A stretch of DNA of 36,844 nucleotides from JBGPBY01 sp041481485 (GTDB taxonomy: Bacteria > Acidobacteriota > Terriglobia > 20CM-2-55-15), in assembly GCA_041481485.1 (NCBI GenBank), contig JBGPBY010000006.1, positions 1 to 36,844 of the forward strand. Reading direction: 5' to 3'. Numbering within the stretch: position 1 is the first letter of the stretch; the number at the start of each line of letters is the position of its first letter. The notes below the pieces were generated by a model. It was not told the DNA's origin. It was given only the letters and a program-made list of their open reading frames with translations, and made no database searches. The translations under genes and the position numbers were made by a program. Shown one piece after another: positions 7,699 through 14,690 of this stretch.

Positions 7699-7744
7699 TA
7701 CAGAATTGTCGGATTATGCGCGGCAACGATCGAAGTTCTTCGCC

Positions 7745-7933
7745 CTATTGATCGACTTTCGCGAGCAACAGCATCAAACGCCAGAAAAGCAGCCCAATCC
7801 CGATGGCAATGATGTGTGAGGGCCAATACAGCGATGCCGGAAGGTATGCGGTTAACTGAAAAAGTTCAAATACGGCCACCATAAAAAGGAGGAATCGGAT
7901 CCCCATCGGCTGAATCAGACGGCGAAAATTCAA
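7745..7933 (-). CDS. Small two-helix membrane protein, unknown
   Basis: This 62-residue protein starts at a TTG (7931-7933) preceded by GAGGGAG at seven bases. Two hydrophobic stretches (about residues 11-31 and 38-57) predict a small inner-membrane hairpin protein. It lies between the two amt genes, in the same direction and ending about 45 bases upstream of the promoter of amt copy 1. It is not a P-II protein. The position invites the idea of an Amt-associated small protein, but I recognise no family and the reading rests on the ribosome site and hydropathy only. Confidence 0.5.
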   Translation of the reverse strand: MNFRRLIQPMGIRFLLFMVAVFELFQLTAYLPASLYWPSHIIAIGIGLLFWRLMLLLAKVDQ

Positions 7934-8055
7934 TGGTCGTCTCCCTCAAAGAAAAGAAGACGAATGGTACAGCACGATTCTGGAAACGCCAAATCGGCAA
8001 GGCCGGACAGGGATCAATAAGGAATCACAACGAGCGGTGATGGGAAAGAAGAAGC

Positions 8056-8090
8056 GCCTCCTCTCCGCCGTACTGGGCCGGAGAGGAGGC
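8056..8090 (-). terminator. Terminator after amt copy 2
   Basis: A perfect 11-base inverted repeat (GCCTCCTCTCC / GGAGAGGAGGC) lies 12 bases after the amt stop codon and is followed on the minus strand by TTCTTCTTTC. The T-rich tail is interrupted but the stem is strong. The remaining bases from 8091-8101 and 7934-8055 show no gene. Confidence 0.75.
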
Positions 8091-8101
8091 CAGAAGGGGG
8101 A

Positions 8102-9694
8102 TTAACGGGCCGGCTTGGATGCCGTATGTGGCACGGCAGCCATTTCGGAATGCTGACCCGCCATGCCGGCTGGCATTGCGGCCACGGCAATGACGTATTC
8201 CGGATAGGCCGAAATTCCGTGTTCGTGAAGGTCGAGGCCGTAGCGTTCACCTTCGGGAGAGATTCGGAGAATTCCGATGGCATTGACCGCATACATGACA
8301 ATCAACGCGACTACAAACGTGGACACCGTCACGATGGCGCTGCCGACGATCTGGGCCGTGAGCACCGTCGTTCCACCACCGTAAAGCAATCCAGTAAGAG
8401 GGGCGGAATTGTCGGCCGCAATCGGGCCGGTTACACCATACTGACCGGAGGCGAACAGACCCAGGGAGATCGTGCCCCAGATTCCACATATTCCATGGAC
8501 CGGAACGGCCCCGATCGGATCGTCGATTCGCAGCCATTCCAGAAGTTCGACTCCGCCGACGACGATAAATCCGGCTACTCCTCCTAATGCGATAGCGCCT
8601 GCCGGACTGACCCAGTAACATGGGCAGGTGATGGCAACCAGACCCGCCAGGAATCCATTGACAGTGTAGCTGACGTCCCATTTCTTGCTGAGCCAATAGG
8701 CAGCCATCATTGCGGTCAAGCCTGCGGCACAGGCAGCCAGCGTCGTATTGGCAGCCACGCGTCCGATACCTCCGAAATCCATTGCCGAAAGGGTGCTTCC
8801 GGGATTGAATCCGTACCAGCCAAACCAGAGTAGAAGGCCGCCCGATGCGGCAATCGTCAGATCGTGAGGCATCATGGGGCCGCCACCATCCCGCTTGAAC
8901 CGCCGCCCGATACGTGGACCAAGCACAATGGCGCCGGCAAGGGCGATAAATCCGCCGATGGTGTGGACTACCGTCGAGCCGGCAAAATCGTGAAAGCCCA
9001 TTCCCAGTGACGGCAGGAAGTTTCCTTCCGTTCCCATCGTTGCCAGAAAACCATCCGGTCCCCAGGCCCAGTGGCCGATGATCGGATAAATGAAACCCGA
9101 CACCGCAAAGCTGTAAAGGAGGTCTCCCGTCCAGCCGGTGCGGCCAATCATTGCGCCTGAAGTAATGGTCGAACAGGTGTCTGCGAACGCGAACTGGAAC
9201 AGCCAGAACGCGAGGAACGCCACGCCGGTCGCCTCATACGTTGCCGGAGCGCCATTAAGGAAGAACCAGTGGTAACCAATCAGGCCATTGCCATGGCTGA
9301 ACATGAATGCAAAACCCCAGGCAAAGAACAGGATTCCACACAAACACGTGTCAACAATACATTCCATCAGGACGTTGACGGTTTCCCGCGAACGGCAGAA
9401 ACCCGCTTCGAGCATGGTGAAACCGACCTGCATTCCAAATACGAGAAACGCCGCGACCAGGGTCCAAACCGTATTGAGTGGATTGACGATGTCGTTGCCT
9501 TTGAGAACCGGATCCTCCGCCGCATGCGATGCCATTCCCAAAAGACCGGGATTGAATATTCCAATTGCCAGCAGAATCAGGGCAAGCGCCGCCAGCTTCC
9601 CCCCAATTATGAGCATTCCATACCGTCGCCATTCCGGATCATGGAGCCGGCTATACAGGCGACTTAACTTTGCAGAGAAGGTTAACTTTTTCAT
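8102..9694 (-). CDS. amt: Ammonium transporter (Amt/MEP/Rh family), second copy
   Basis: This 530-residue Amt-family channel is clearly paralogous to, but diverged from, the neighbouring amt. It has the twin pore histidines H244 (STVVHTIGG) and H400 (VPVHGICGIWG), the conserved Asp (ADTCSTI, D172) and FGFNPGSTL. A charged cytoplasm-like N-terminus (about residues 1-26) precedes the first membrane segment, unlike copy 1. An extended soluble tail rich in Ala, Met and His closes the protein. The ATG at 9694 has GAGGAG six bases upstream; the longer frame from 9772 would run through a leader terminator and is rejected. It is controlled by a leader of the same design as copy 1 (9739-9872). Confidence 0.96.
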   Translation of the reverse strand: MKKLTFSAKLSRLYSRLHDPEWRRYGMLIIGGKLAALALILLAIGIFNPGLLGMASHAAEDPVLKGNDIVNPLNTVWTLVAAFLVFGMQVGFTMLEAGFCRSRETVNVLMECIVDTCLCGILFFAWGFAFMFSHGNGLIGYHWFFLNGAPATYEATGVAFLAFWLFQFAFADTCSTITSGAMIGRTGWTGDLLYSFAVSGFIYPIIGHWAWGPDGFLATMGTEGNFLPSLGMGFHDFAGSTVVHTIGGFIALAGAIVLGPRIGRRFKRDGGGPMMPHDLTIAASGGLLLWFGWYGFNPGSTLSAMDFGGIGRVAANTTLAACAAGLTAMMAAYWLSKKWDVSYTVNGFLAGLVAITCPCYWVSPAGAIALGGVAGFIVVGGVELLEWLRIDDPIGAVPVHGICGIWGTISLGLFASGQYGVTGPIAADNSAPLTGLLYGGGTTVLTAQIVGSAIVTVSTFVVALIVMYAVNAIGILRISPEGERYGLDLHEHGISAYPEYVIAVAAMPAGMAGQHSEMAAVPHTASKPAR

Positions 9695-9738
9695 TGGAGA
9701 CTCCTCACGTTGACTCGAAATTCTGTTGCTCAGACACG

Positions 9739-9776
9739 AAAAAAGTCCATGGTGTGCCGCCGCGCACGCCATGGAC
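9739..9776 (-). terminator. Second leader terminator of amt copy 2
   Basis: GTCCATGG (9776-9769) and CCATGGAC (9752-9745) pair perfectly. A further GTGC/GCAC inner stem follows, then six T residues (9744-9739). The terminator lies 45 bases before the start codon. Its 5' arm GTCC is also the 3' arm of the GGAC-ACCGAA-GTCC hairpin (9786-9773), so the structures compete. Confidence 0.9.
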
Positions 9777-9806
9777 TTCGGTGTCCGAAAAAGTTCCTAT
9801 AAAGCC

Positions 9807-9841
9807 AAAAAAGCCCTCAGGGCCCAGCTGGCCATGAGGAC
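9807..9841 (-). terminator. First leader terminator of amt copy 2
   Basis: GTCCTCA (9841-9835) pairs with TGAGGGC (9819-9813, one U-G pair), and an inner GGCC/GGCC stem extends it. Six T residues follow (9812-9807). The 5' arm begins in the 3' arm of the GAC-GATGAA-GTC hairpin. Confidence 0.88.
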
Positions 9842-9878
9842 TTCATCGTCAAACAACACTTCATCGTGTTGTGACAAC

Positions 9879-9908
9879 TTTGTAGCTTTGTTGCGGGAGA
9901 TTGGTCAA
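9879..9908 (-). promoter_or_regulatory. Sigma70-like promoter of amt copy 2
   Basis: TTGACC (9908-9903), an 18-base spacer and TACAAA (9884-9879) on the minus strand place transcription start near 9872, right at the first leader hairpin, as in copy 1. The match is less perfect than for copy 1. Confidence 0.6.
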
Positions 9909-9963
9909 ATAAAGATTTTATCAAGATTTTGAAACCGAGGGACCCAAGGGCAGTAACCAGGGC

Positions 9964-10036
9964 GACTGTAAGGGCGGTCTATGACCATCTCATTTTGAGG
10001 AATGCAATCCTACGAATTGCGGGCGGGCATAGAAGG
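9964..10036. repeat. Decayed REP pair
   Basis: ACTGTAAGGGCGGTCTATGACC is followed, after the spacer GAGGAATGCAATCC, by a damaged GGGCGGGCATAGA. This is the same head-to-head arrangement and spacer as in the intact pair at 36755-36844, with several substitutions. It separates amt copy 2 from the palindrome at 10041-10180, and no gene is visible from 9909 to 10189. Confidence 0.7.
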
Positions 10037-10040
10037 CGTG

Positions 10041-10180
10041 AAGAAATGGTCAATGGTCAATTCTCAATTGTCACTTGTCATTTTTGGATGCGCCTTCGGC
10101 GCGACATCTTTATGAAATAGTTGCGCGAAGCGCCCCCATCGATGACAAGTGACAATTGAATTGATCATTGACCATTTCTT
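10041..10180. repeat. Composite palindromic repeat, copy 1 (shared core plus 40-base arms)
   Basis: Left arm (10041-10081) and right arm (10142-10180) are imperfect inverted repeats built of near-repeating words such as GGTCAATGGTCAATT. Between them lies a core of about 60 bases with the hairpins TGCGCCTTCGGCGCG and GCGCGAAGCGC. The core and the 44-base arm recur at 14197-14300. The element abuts the 3' end of the MFS gene at 10190, so it could serve as its terminator region. Confidence 0.8.
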
Positions 10181-10189
10181 TATTTCTCT

Positions 10190-11569
10190 TCAGGATGCGC
10201 GGCCCTCGGCACCCGACATACGGAATGATTTTGCGGCCTCTGTGGGCACGGGCTGCATGGAACTGCTTGCCTTGAAGAGCAGCATCACAAATGCCGCCAG
10301 CAGGGAACCGGTCGCCATGATCATTGCCACCTTAGGCAGCACCATGTTGCCATTGAACAAATAGCCGGCCAGGATTGGCGAGAGCGCAGCGCCCGCGCGG
10401 CCTACGCCGATGACGAAGCCAGTGCCGGTGGCGCGGACGTGTGTCGGGAAACTGTATGCAACGATCGAATACAGTCCAGATACTGCGGCATTACCGAAGA
10501 AACCGACGCCAATGGCAAGCATTGTCAGTGTGCTGAGTACTGCAGGGCTTTGGCCAAAAGTGACGACCGCAGCGGCATTCAGCAAGAGAATGGTGATGGT
10601 TAGTGGCTTCAGGCCAATGCGGCTGGTCAGGAAACCAAAGACCATTCCGCCTGCCGCGCCTCCGAGGTTGGCCAGGGCCAACACGCGGCCCGCCTCCGGC
10701 GCCGGAAACTTCATGTTGGCGATGATCTGCGGCGTCCATTTCAAGAGGAAATAAAACGTGAGAATGTGAAGGAAATAGCAGACTGTCAGAACTACAGTGA
10801 TGCGCACCATTGAAGGCGAAAAAATGTCGGCGAGCGACTTTTTCCTGTCCGTGGATTGAATTTCCGGCAATGTCTTGACGGCGGCATGGCCAAGCCGCTT
10901 AAGCGATGCATTCACTCGAGCCAGCGCATTCGCCGGCTGCGTGCGCGTCAGCCACTGGACGGATTCCGGAATGCAGAAATAAATCAAGGGCAGTAGGATT
11001 GCGGTAGCGGTAGCGCCGAAGTAGAACACGCTTTGCCACCCATAGGCGCCAATCAGTTTGGACGCATACAGGCCGCCAAACCCACCCCCGAGCGGGTAGC
11101 CGATCACCATGAACGAAATGCACATACTGCGGCGTTTCGCATTGGAGAACTCGCCGACAACCGCGTTGGTGGCGGACAACATGCCTCCGATGCCGAGGCC
11201 CGTGAATACGCGCCAGATGGAAAGGATGACTGGAGAAGTCGCCGTGGTGGCGCCAAGCATGCCTGTCGCCATCACGACGAGACAACCCATCAGAGTCGGA
11301 CGCCGGCCGATCTTGTCCGCGACGCCTCCCAGAAAAACGCTGCCAATACCCATACCAATCAGTTCCATCGACAGGACAATTCCCAGTTCTTTTCGGGTAA
11401 TATGCCAAGCCTCAGTAATGCCGGGCGACGCGAATGCGATCGATAGGATGTCGAAACCGTCCATGGCATTGAGCAACACGGTGAGGACCACCACCGTAAT
11501 CTGGGCCATGGTCATTGGTGACAAATCGATTATCTGGCGTGGGTCGGATAACGGGCGTGCAGTAGACAT
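10190..11569 (-). CDS. MFS transporter, aromatic acid:H+ symporter-like (AAHS family)
   Basis: This 459-residue carrier has 12 membrane segments. MFS motif A is present between helices 2 and 3 (GGVADKIGRRPTLMG). An Asp-containing first helix (LLNAMDGFDILSIAFASPGI) is a hallmark of the AAHS/PcaK-like group. That group imports benzoate-type or other aromatic acids with protons; the exact substrate is not predictable. The ATG at 11569 has AGGAG ten bases upstream. A promoter with TTGACA and CATACT lies at 11658-11630. The gene is monocistronic and divergent from the Ntn hydrolase/pruA pair, with no catabolic gene for an aromatic acid next to it. Confidence 0.88.
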   Translation of the reverse strand: MSTARPLSDPRQIIDLSPMTMAQITVVVLTVLLNAMDGFDILSIAFASPGITEAWHITRKELGIVLSMELIGMGIGSVFLGGVADKIGRRPTLMGCLVVMATGMLGATTATSPVILSIWRVFTGLGIGGMLSATNAVVGEFSNAKRRSMCISFMVIGYPLGGGFGGLYASKLIGAYGWQSVFYFGATATAILLPLIYFCIPESVQWLTRTQPANALARVNASLKRLGHAAVKTLPEIQSTDRKKSLADIFSPSMVRITVVLTVCYFLHILTFYFLLKWTPQIIANMKFPAPEAGRVLALANLGGAAGGMVFGFLTSRIGLKPLTITILLLNAAAVVTFGQSPAVLSTLTMLAIGVGFFGNAAVSGLYSIVAYSFPTHVRATGTGFVIGVGRAGAALSPILAGYLFNGNMVLPKVAMIMATGSLLAAFVMLLFKASSSMQPVPTEAAKSFRMSGAEGRAS

Positions 11570-11629
11570 GATTCACTTACTCCTGCCGATCACTGTCGGT
11601 TGTCTTGATGGTCTCAAATTCTCGGGGCG

Positions 11630-11658
11630 AGTATGAAAGCTAATATATTGACTGTCAA
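11630..11658 (-). promoter_or_regulatory. Candidate sigma70 promoter for the MFS gene
   Basis: On the minus strand TTGACA (11658-11653) is separated by 17 bases from CATACT (11635-11630), about 60 bases before the MFS start codon. The -35 box is consensus and the -10 matches four of six positions. Confidence 0.5.
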
Positions 11659-11706
11659 GGCATTTGCTCAGTTGCAGCCCCCATGTCTTCGATGTAGTAA
11701 TGGGAG

Positions 11707-12480
11707 GTGCGCATACGATTTCTGATACTCCTGTTGTTGACTGGAATTGGTCCCGCCAGGTCACCCCAAAGAATGTTTGGAGGCACCTTTATCGGAGCCA
11801 TTGTGGTCGAAGATGGAGTCATCGTTGGTTCCGACACCAGATCCACCTTCATTGATGAATCCGGAAAACAATTCGGTTACATTGATGGGATTCCCAAGGT
11901 GTTCGTCCAGCATGGTTCGGCTCTTGCCATTTCCGGACTCAGCAGCGTTTCCGGGGAACTGTTCAGTTCGTTTGTAAACCGAAACGATTATTTGCTGGAG
12001 CGGCCGGTGAATGAGATTCTGTTTGGCGTGATGCTGGGGCTGCCGTTTCGAAACAGCTCCAAGGTTCTTCTGATTTCGGCAGGTTTTGAAAACGGACGTG
12101 CGATGATTTGCGCTAAAAATCCGAATGACCCTCAGGTTTGCCGTCCCAGTGGATTTATCACCAACCGGGAGTCGCCGAGTCTCACGCGTTGGCTGACTGC
12201 AGCGAGAGGCGTTCCGCCCAGGGCCATTGACGCGGCCGTCGCGCTGCGGCAGGCAATTCAGGAATCCGCGGACCAGGACGCAACCGTCGGAGGGATGATC
12301 ACCATCGTCCATATAACAGGAAATGCGGCACCGGAGTGGCTGGAGAGTGTACCGGGGGATCACGGCTGGAAAACGGTTTGTGACATCATTTCCGACTATA
12401 AACGCGGCAAGGCAAAAATAACGTTTACCCATTCGAAAGACGAACTGGATCGAAATCTCAATGTAACCTGTCCGAAATGA
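11707..12480 (+). CDS. Exported proteasome-like Ntn hydrolase
   Basis: This 257-residue protein begins with a signal peptide (MRIRFLILLLLTGIGPARS). The mature part resembles a proteasome beta subunit: GGT27FIGAIVVEDGVIVGSD43TR45. Counting T27 as Thr1 puts Asp at 17 and Arg at 19, as in proteasomes. K64 (IPKVFV) fits Lys33 after a five-residue insertion, and GLSSVSGEL matches the following strand. It is probably an N-terminal-nucleophile amidase or peptidase whose Thr is exposed by processing at Gly-Thr. The start is a GTG whose GGGAG is very close. An in-frame stop at 11698 rules out a longer form, and the signal peptide argues against a shorter one. It overlaps pruA by ATGA. Partner and substrate are unknown. 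Confidence 0.75.
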   Translation: MRIRFLILLLLTGIGPARSPQRMFGGTFIGAIVVEDGVIVGSDTRSTFIDESGKQFGYIDGIPKVFVQHGSALAISGLSSVSGELFSSFVNRNDYLLERPVNEILFGVMLGLPFRNSSKVLLISAGFENGRAMICAKNPNDPQVCRPSGFITNRESPSLTRWLTAARGVPPRAIDAAVALRQAIQESADQDATVGGMITIVHITGNAAPEWLESVPGDHGWKTVCDIISDYKRGKAKITFTHSKDELDRNLNVTCPK

Positions 12481-14090
12481 AAAATCCTTCCGCTCCTCGA
12501 AATGAGCCTGTTCGTTCCTATGCACCGGGAACCGTTGAGAGGGAAGCGCTGAAGCGCTCCATTGCCTCCATTTCCGGAAGTTCGTTTGATGTTCCGTTGC
12601 GCATTGGAGACCGCGAAGTGCGAACGCACCAGACGGCAAATGTGACGATGCCTCACAACCACCGCCACGTGATCGCGACATGGCACCAGGCGGGACCGGC
12701 AGAGGTCGAGCAGGCGATTCAGGCTGCATCCGAGGCGCACCGCGAATGGTCGACCTGGAAACTGGAAGACCGAGCGGCAATTTTTCTGCGTGCCGCGGAC
12801 CTTCTCAGCACGGTGTGGCGCGACCGCGTGAATGCCGCCACCATGTTGAATCAAAGTAAAACCGCGTTTCAGGCCGAAATCGATTCGGCCTGCGAAATGA
12901 TCGACTTTCTGCGCTTCAATGTTGCCTTTGCGGAACAGATTCAAGGCGTTCAGCCGTTTTCGCCGGAAGGAGTTGCGAATTCACTCGAATATCGGCCGTT
13001 GGAAGGTTTCGTTTACGCCGTCACCCCTTTCAATTTCACGTCGATTGCCGGGAATCTTCCTTCTGCGGCAGCAATCATGGGAAACACCGTCGTTTGGAAG
13101 TGCGCCAGTTCCACCGTCTACAGCAACTATCAGCTGTTTCGTCTGTTTGAAGCTGCTGGTTTGCCGCCGGGTGTCATCAACTTTGTCCCCGGAGATGCGG
13201 CGGTGGTCAGCGACGTGGTCCTGCATCATCGAGATCTTGCGGGCATTCATTTCACCGGTTCAACCAGTGTCTTCCAGGGAATGTGGCGAACGGTCGGAGA
13301 AAGTATTGCGCAATACCGGTCTTACCCCCGCCTGGTTGGTGAAACCGGAGGGAAGGACTTCATTGTCGCGCACGCCAGCGCTGACGCGGACGCCTTGATT
13401 ACCGCAATCATCCGCGGTGGGTTCGAATTCCAGGGACAGAAGTGCAGCGCGGCATCGCGAATCTACATTCCCGATACGATGTGGGCGAGGATCCGGGATC
13501 GATTAGTCGCGACAATCCAGGAAATCAAGATGGGGGATATCGCGGATTTCTCGAACTTCATGGGCGCGGTCATCGACGCGAAGGCATTTGCGAAAATAAC
13601 GGGCTACATCGAAAAGACGAAGCATTCGTCCATTGCGACGATACTCGCCGGTGGAAACACGGACGATTCCGTTGGTTATTTCATCCGGCCGACGCTGATC
13701 CATACTGCCGATCCGTCCTTCCCCACAATGCGCGAAGAAATCTTCGGGCCGGTCATCACGGTTTTTGTCTATCCGGAAAAGGAATGGCGCGCCGCACTTG
13801 ACTTGATCGACCGGACTTCCCCTTATGCCCTGACCGGTGCGGTGTTCGCAACGGATCGGAAGGCGATTGAAGAAGCCACCACCGTTTTGCGCTACGCAGC
13901 CGGCAACTTTTATATCAATGACAAGCCCACTGGCGCGGTGGTCGGCCAGCAGCCGTTTGGGGGCGCGCGAGCGAGCGGCACCAACGATAAGGCCGGTTCG
14001 ATGCTGAACCTTCTCCGCTGGGTGAGTGCCCGCACGATCAAGAAAACCGAATATCCCGCAACGACCTATCGCTATCCATTCATGGATTGA
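12477..14090 (+). CDS. pruA: 1-pyrroline-5-carboxylate / L-glutamate gamma-semialdehyde dehydrogenase
   Basis: The enzyme oxidises glutamate-gamma-semialdehyde to glutamate with NAD+, the last step of proline and arginine breakdown. At 537 residues it matches the monofunctional P5C dehydrogenases. Catalytic C323 (FQGQKCSAASR), general base E289 (GETGGKDF) and the oxyanion Asn N186 (PFNF) are all present. The C-terminal signature GGARASGTNDKAG follows. The ATG overlaps the stop of the Ntn hydrolase gene (ATGA), indicating translational coupling. No proline dehydrogenase gene is in the window. A 45-base perfect inverted repeat lies 16 bases downstream of the stop and may act as terminator. Confidence 0.95.
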   Translation: MKNPSAPRNEPVRSYAPGTVEREALKRSIASISGSSFDVPLRIGDREVRTHQTANVTMPHNHRHVIATWHQAGPAEVEQAIQAASEAHREWSTWKLEDRAAIFLRAADLLSTVWRDRVNAATMLNQSKTAFQAEIDSACEMIDFLRFNVAFAEQIQGVQPFSPEGVANSLEYRPLEGFVYAVTPFNFTSIAGNLPSAAAIMGNTVVWKCASSTVYSNYQLFRLFEAAGLPPGVINFVPGDAAVVSDVVLHHRDLAGIHFTGSTSVFQGMWRTVGESIAQYRSYPRLVGETGGKDFIVAHASADADALITAIIRGGFEFQGQKCSAASRIYIPDTMWARIRDRLVATIQEIKMGDIADFSNFMGAVIDAKAFAKITGYIEKTKHSSIATILAGGNTDDSVGYFIRPTLIHTADPSFPTMREEIFGPVITVFVYPEKEWRAALDLIDRTSPYALTGAVFATDRKAIEEATTVLRYAAGNFYINDKPTGAVVGQQPFGGARASGTNDKAGSMLNLLRWVSARTIKKTEYPATTYRYPFMD

Positions 14091-14105
14091 GGAAATTGGC
14101 ACTCC

Positions 14106-14201
14106 CCAAAAGTGAAAAATGAACAGTGAACATTGAACAATGAACATTTCTGCGGGGAAATGTTCATTGTTCAATGTTCACTGTTCATTTTTCACTTTTG
14201 G
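14106..14201. repeat. Perfect 45-base inverted repeat after pruA
   Basis: Bases 14106-14150 and 14157-14201 are exact reverse complements separated by TGCGGG. The arms are made of near-repeating words (TGAACAGTGAACATTGAAC and similar). Such a structure could extrude a cruciform and, in RNA, form a very stable hairpin. It runs directly into the shared repeat core at 14197-14254. Confidence 0.9.
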
Positions 14202-14300
14202 ATACGCCTTCGGCGTGTCATTTTTATGAAAAGACTGCGCGAAGCGCCACCGCCGATGACAAGTGACAATTGAGAATTGACCATTGACCATTTCTTCACC
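14197..14300. repeat. Composite palindromic repeat, copy 2 (core plus right arm only)
   Basis: The core at 14197-14255 matches that at 10082-10141 (TTTTGGATRCGCCTTCGGCG, then TGCGCGAAGCGCC). The following bases 14256-14299 equal the reverse complement of the left arm of copy 1 with no mismatch over 44 bases. The left side is replaced by the unrelated 45-base palindrome, so arms and core have been recombined. Confidence 0.85.
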
Positions 14301-14353
14301 CTCCACCTCGTGGAACTTCATGTGCATTGGCCCATGGCCTGAGGAGGAAGTAC

Positions 14354-14548
14354 ATGAAGGCGACCGTACCAAAAGGAACGAAGAAGATGTTTCTGGATAT
14401 CCCCAACGCCGCAGGGATGGCGGGGTTTTCCGTGCGGCATTTCCGCAGAATCATTGAGGAAGAACGCATTCGCATCGTACAGATCGGACGCAAATTCTTC
14501 ATCATGGGGAGCGATTTCGAACGCTGGCAGGCAAGCAAGAAAGGCTGA
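14354..14548 (+). CDS. Small helix-turn-helix (excisionase/MerR-type) DNA-binding protein
   Basis: This 64-residue protein starts at an ATG with GAGGAGGA about seven bases upstream; a reading from 14327 lacks such a site. Residues about 12-60 (IPNAAGMAGFSVRHFRRIIEEERIRIVQIGRKFFIMGSDFERW) fit the winged HTH of the excisionase/HTH_17 type. The order is a recognition helix, then a short beta wing (VQIGRKFFI) and a final helix. Such proteins act as recombination directionality factors or small regulators. No integrase is nearby; the gene sits alone between repeats and htpG, so it may be a regulator or a remnant of a mobile element. Confidence 0.7.
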   Translation: MKATVPKGTKKMFLDIPNAAGMAGFSVRHFRRIIEEERIRIVQIGRKFFIMGSDFERWQASKKG

Positions 14549-14614
14549 AGTTGCTTGCCGGATATCCACCAAGTTGATTTTACCGCCACCTCCCCCCCAA
14601 AGGCGGTATAGGGC

Positions 14615-14647
14615 GCGGCGTCTTACGACCTAATCGTGAGGCGTCGC
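14615..14647 (+). terminator. Strong hairpin between the HTH gene and htpG
   Basis: Fourteen consecutive pairs (counting G-U) can form between 14615-14628 and 14634-14647 around a five-base loop, but no T tract follows. It ends 44 bases before the htpG start codon. A smaller ACCGCC/GGCGGT hairpin precedes it near 14582-14607. It may terminate the HTH transcript or be part of the htpG leader. It does not mask the htpG ribosome site. Confidence 0.4.
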
Positions 14648-14690
14648 TTCACCCGCGATTTCAGCTACACTCCAGTTTGGAGGTGTACGG

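Larger units (their letters stand above)
9739..9872 (-). promoter_or_regulatory. Tandem hexaloop antitermination leader of amt copy 2 (ANTAR-target-like)
   Basis: On the minus strand, module 1 has P1 (9872-9853, ACAACAC-GATGAA-GTGTTGT, seven perfect pairs) and P2 two bases later (9850-9839, GAC-GATGAA-GTC, identical loop), overlapping terminator 1. Module 2 has GGAC-ACCGAA-GTCC (9786-9773) overlapping terminator 2. I could not draw a convincing first hairpin for module 2. All three loops are six bases with G at position 4. The design matches the leader of amt copy 1 although stems and loops differ in sequence, which suggests conservation of structure and not a simple recent duplication. The ANTAR assignment is inference from the known dual-hexaloop rule. 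Confidence 0.72.

Noticed and set aside
7663..7744. Sigma54 promoter for amt
   Set aside because: No TGGCAC-N5-TTGCA type motif was found; a strong sigma70-like promoter is present instead.
10041..10180. Insertion-sequence termini or MITE with target duplication
   Set aside because: No transposase frame lies inside and no flanking direct repeat was recognised. Called a composite palindrome only.
11761..12780. Long minus-strand frame across the Ntn hydrolase/pruA junction
   Set aside because: The plus strand has clear homologous genes; the minus-strand translation looks like Arg/Pro-rich noise.
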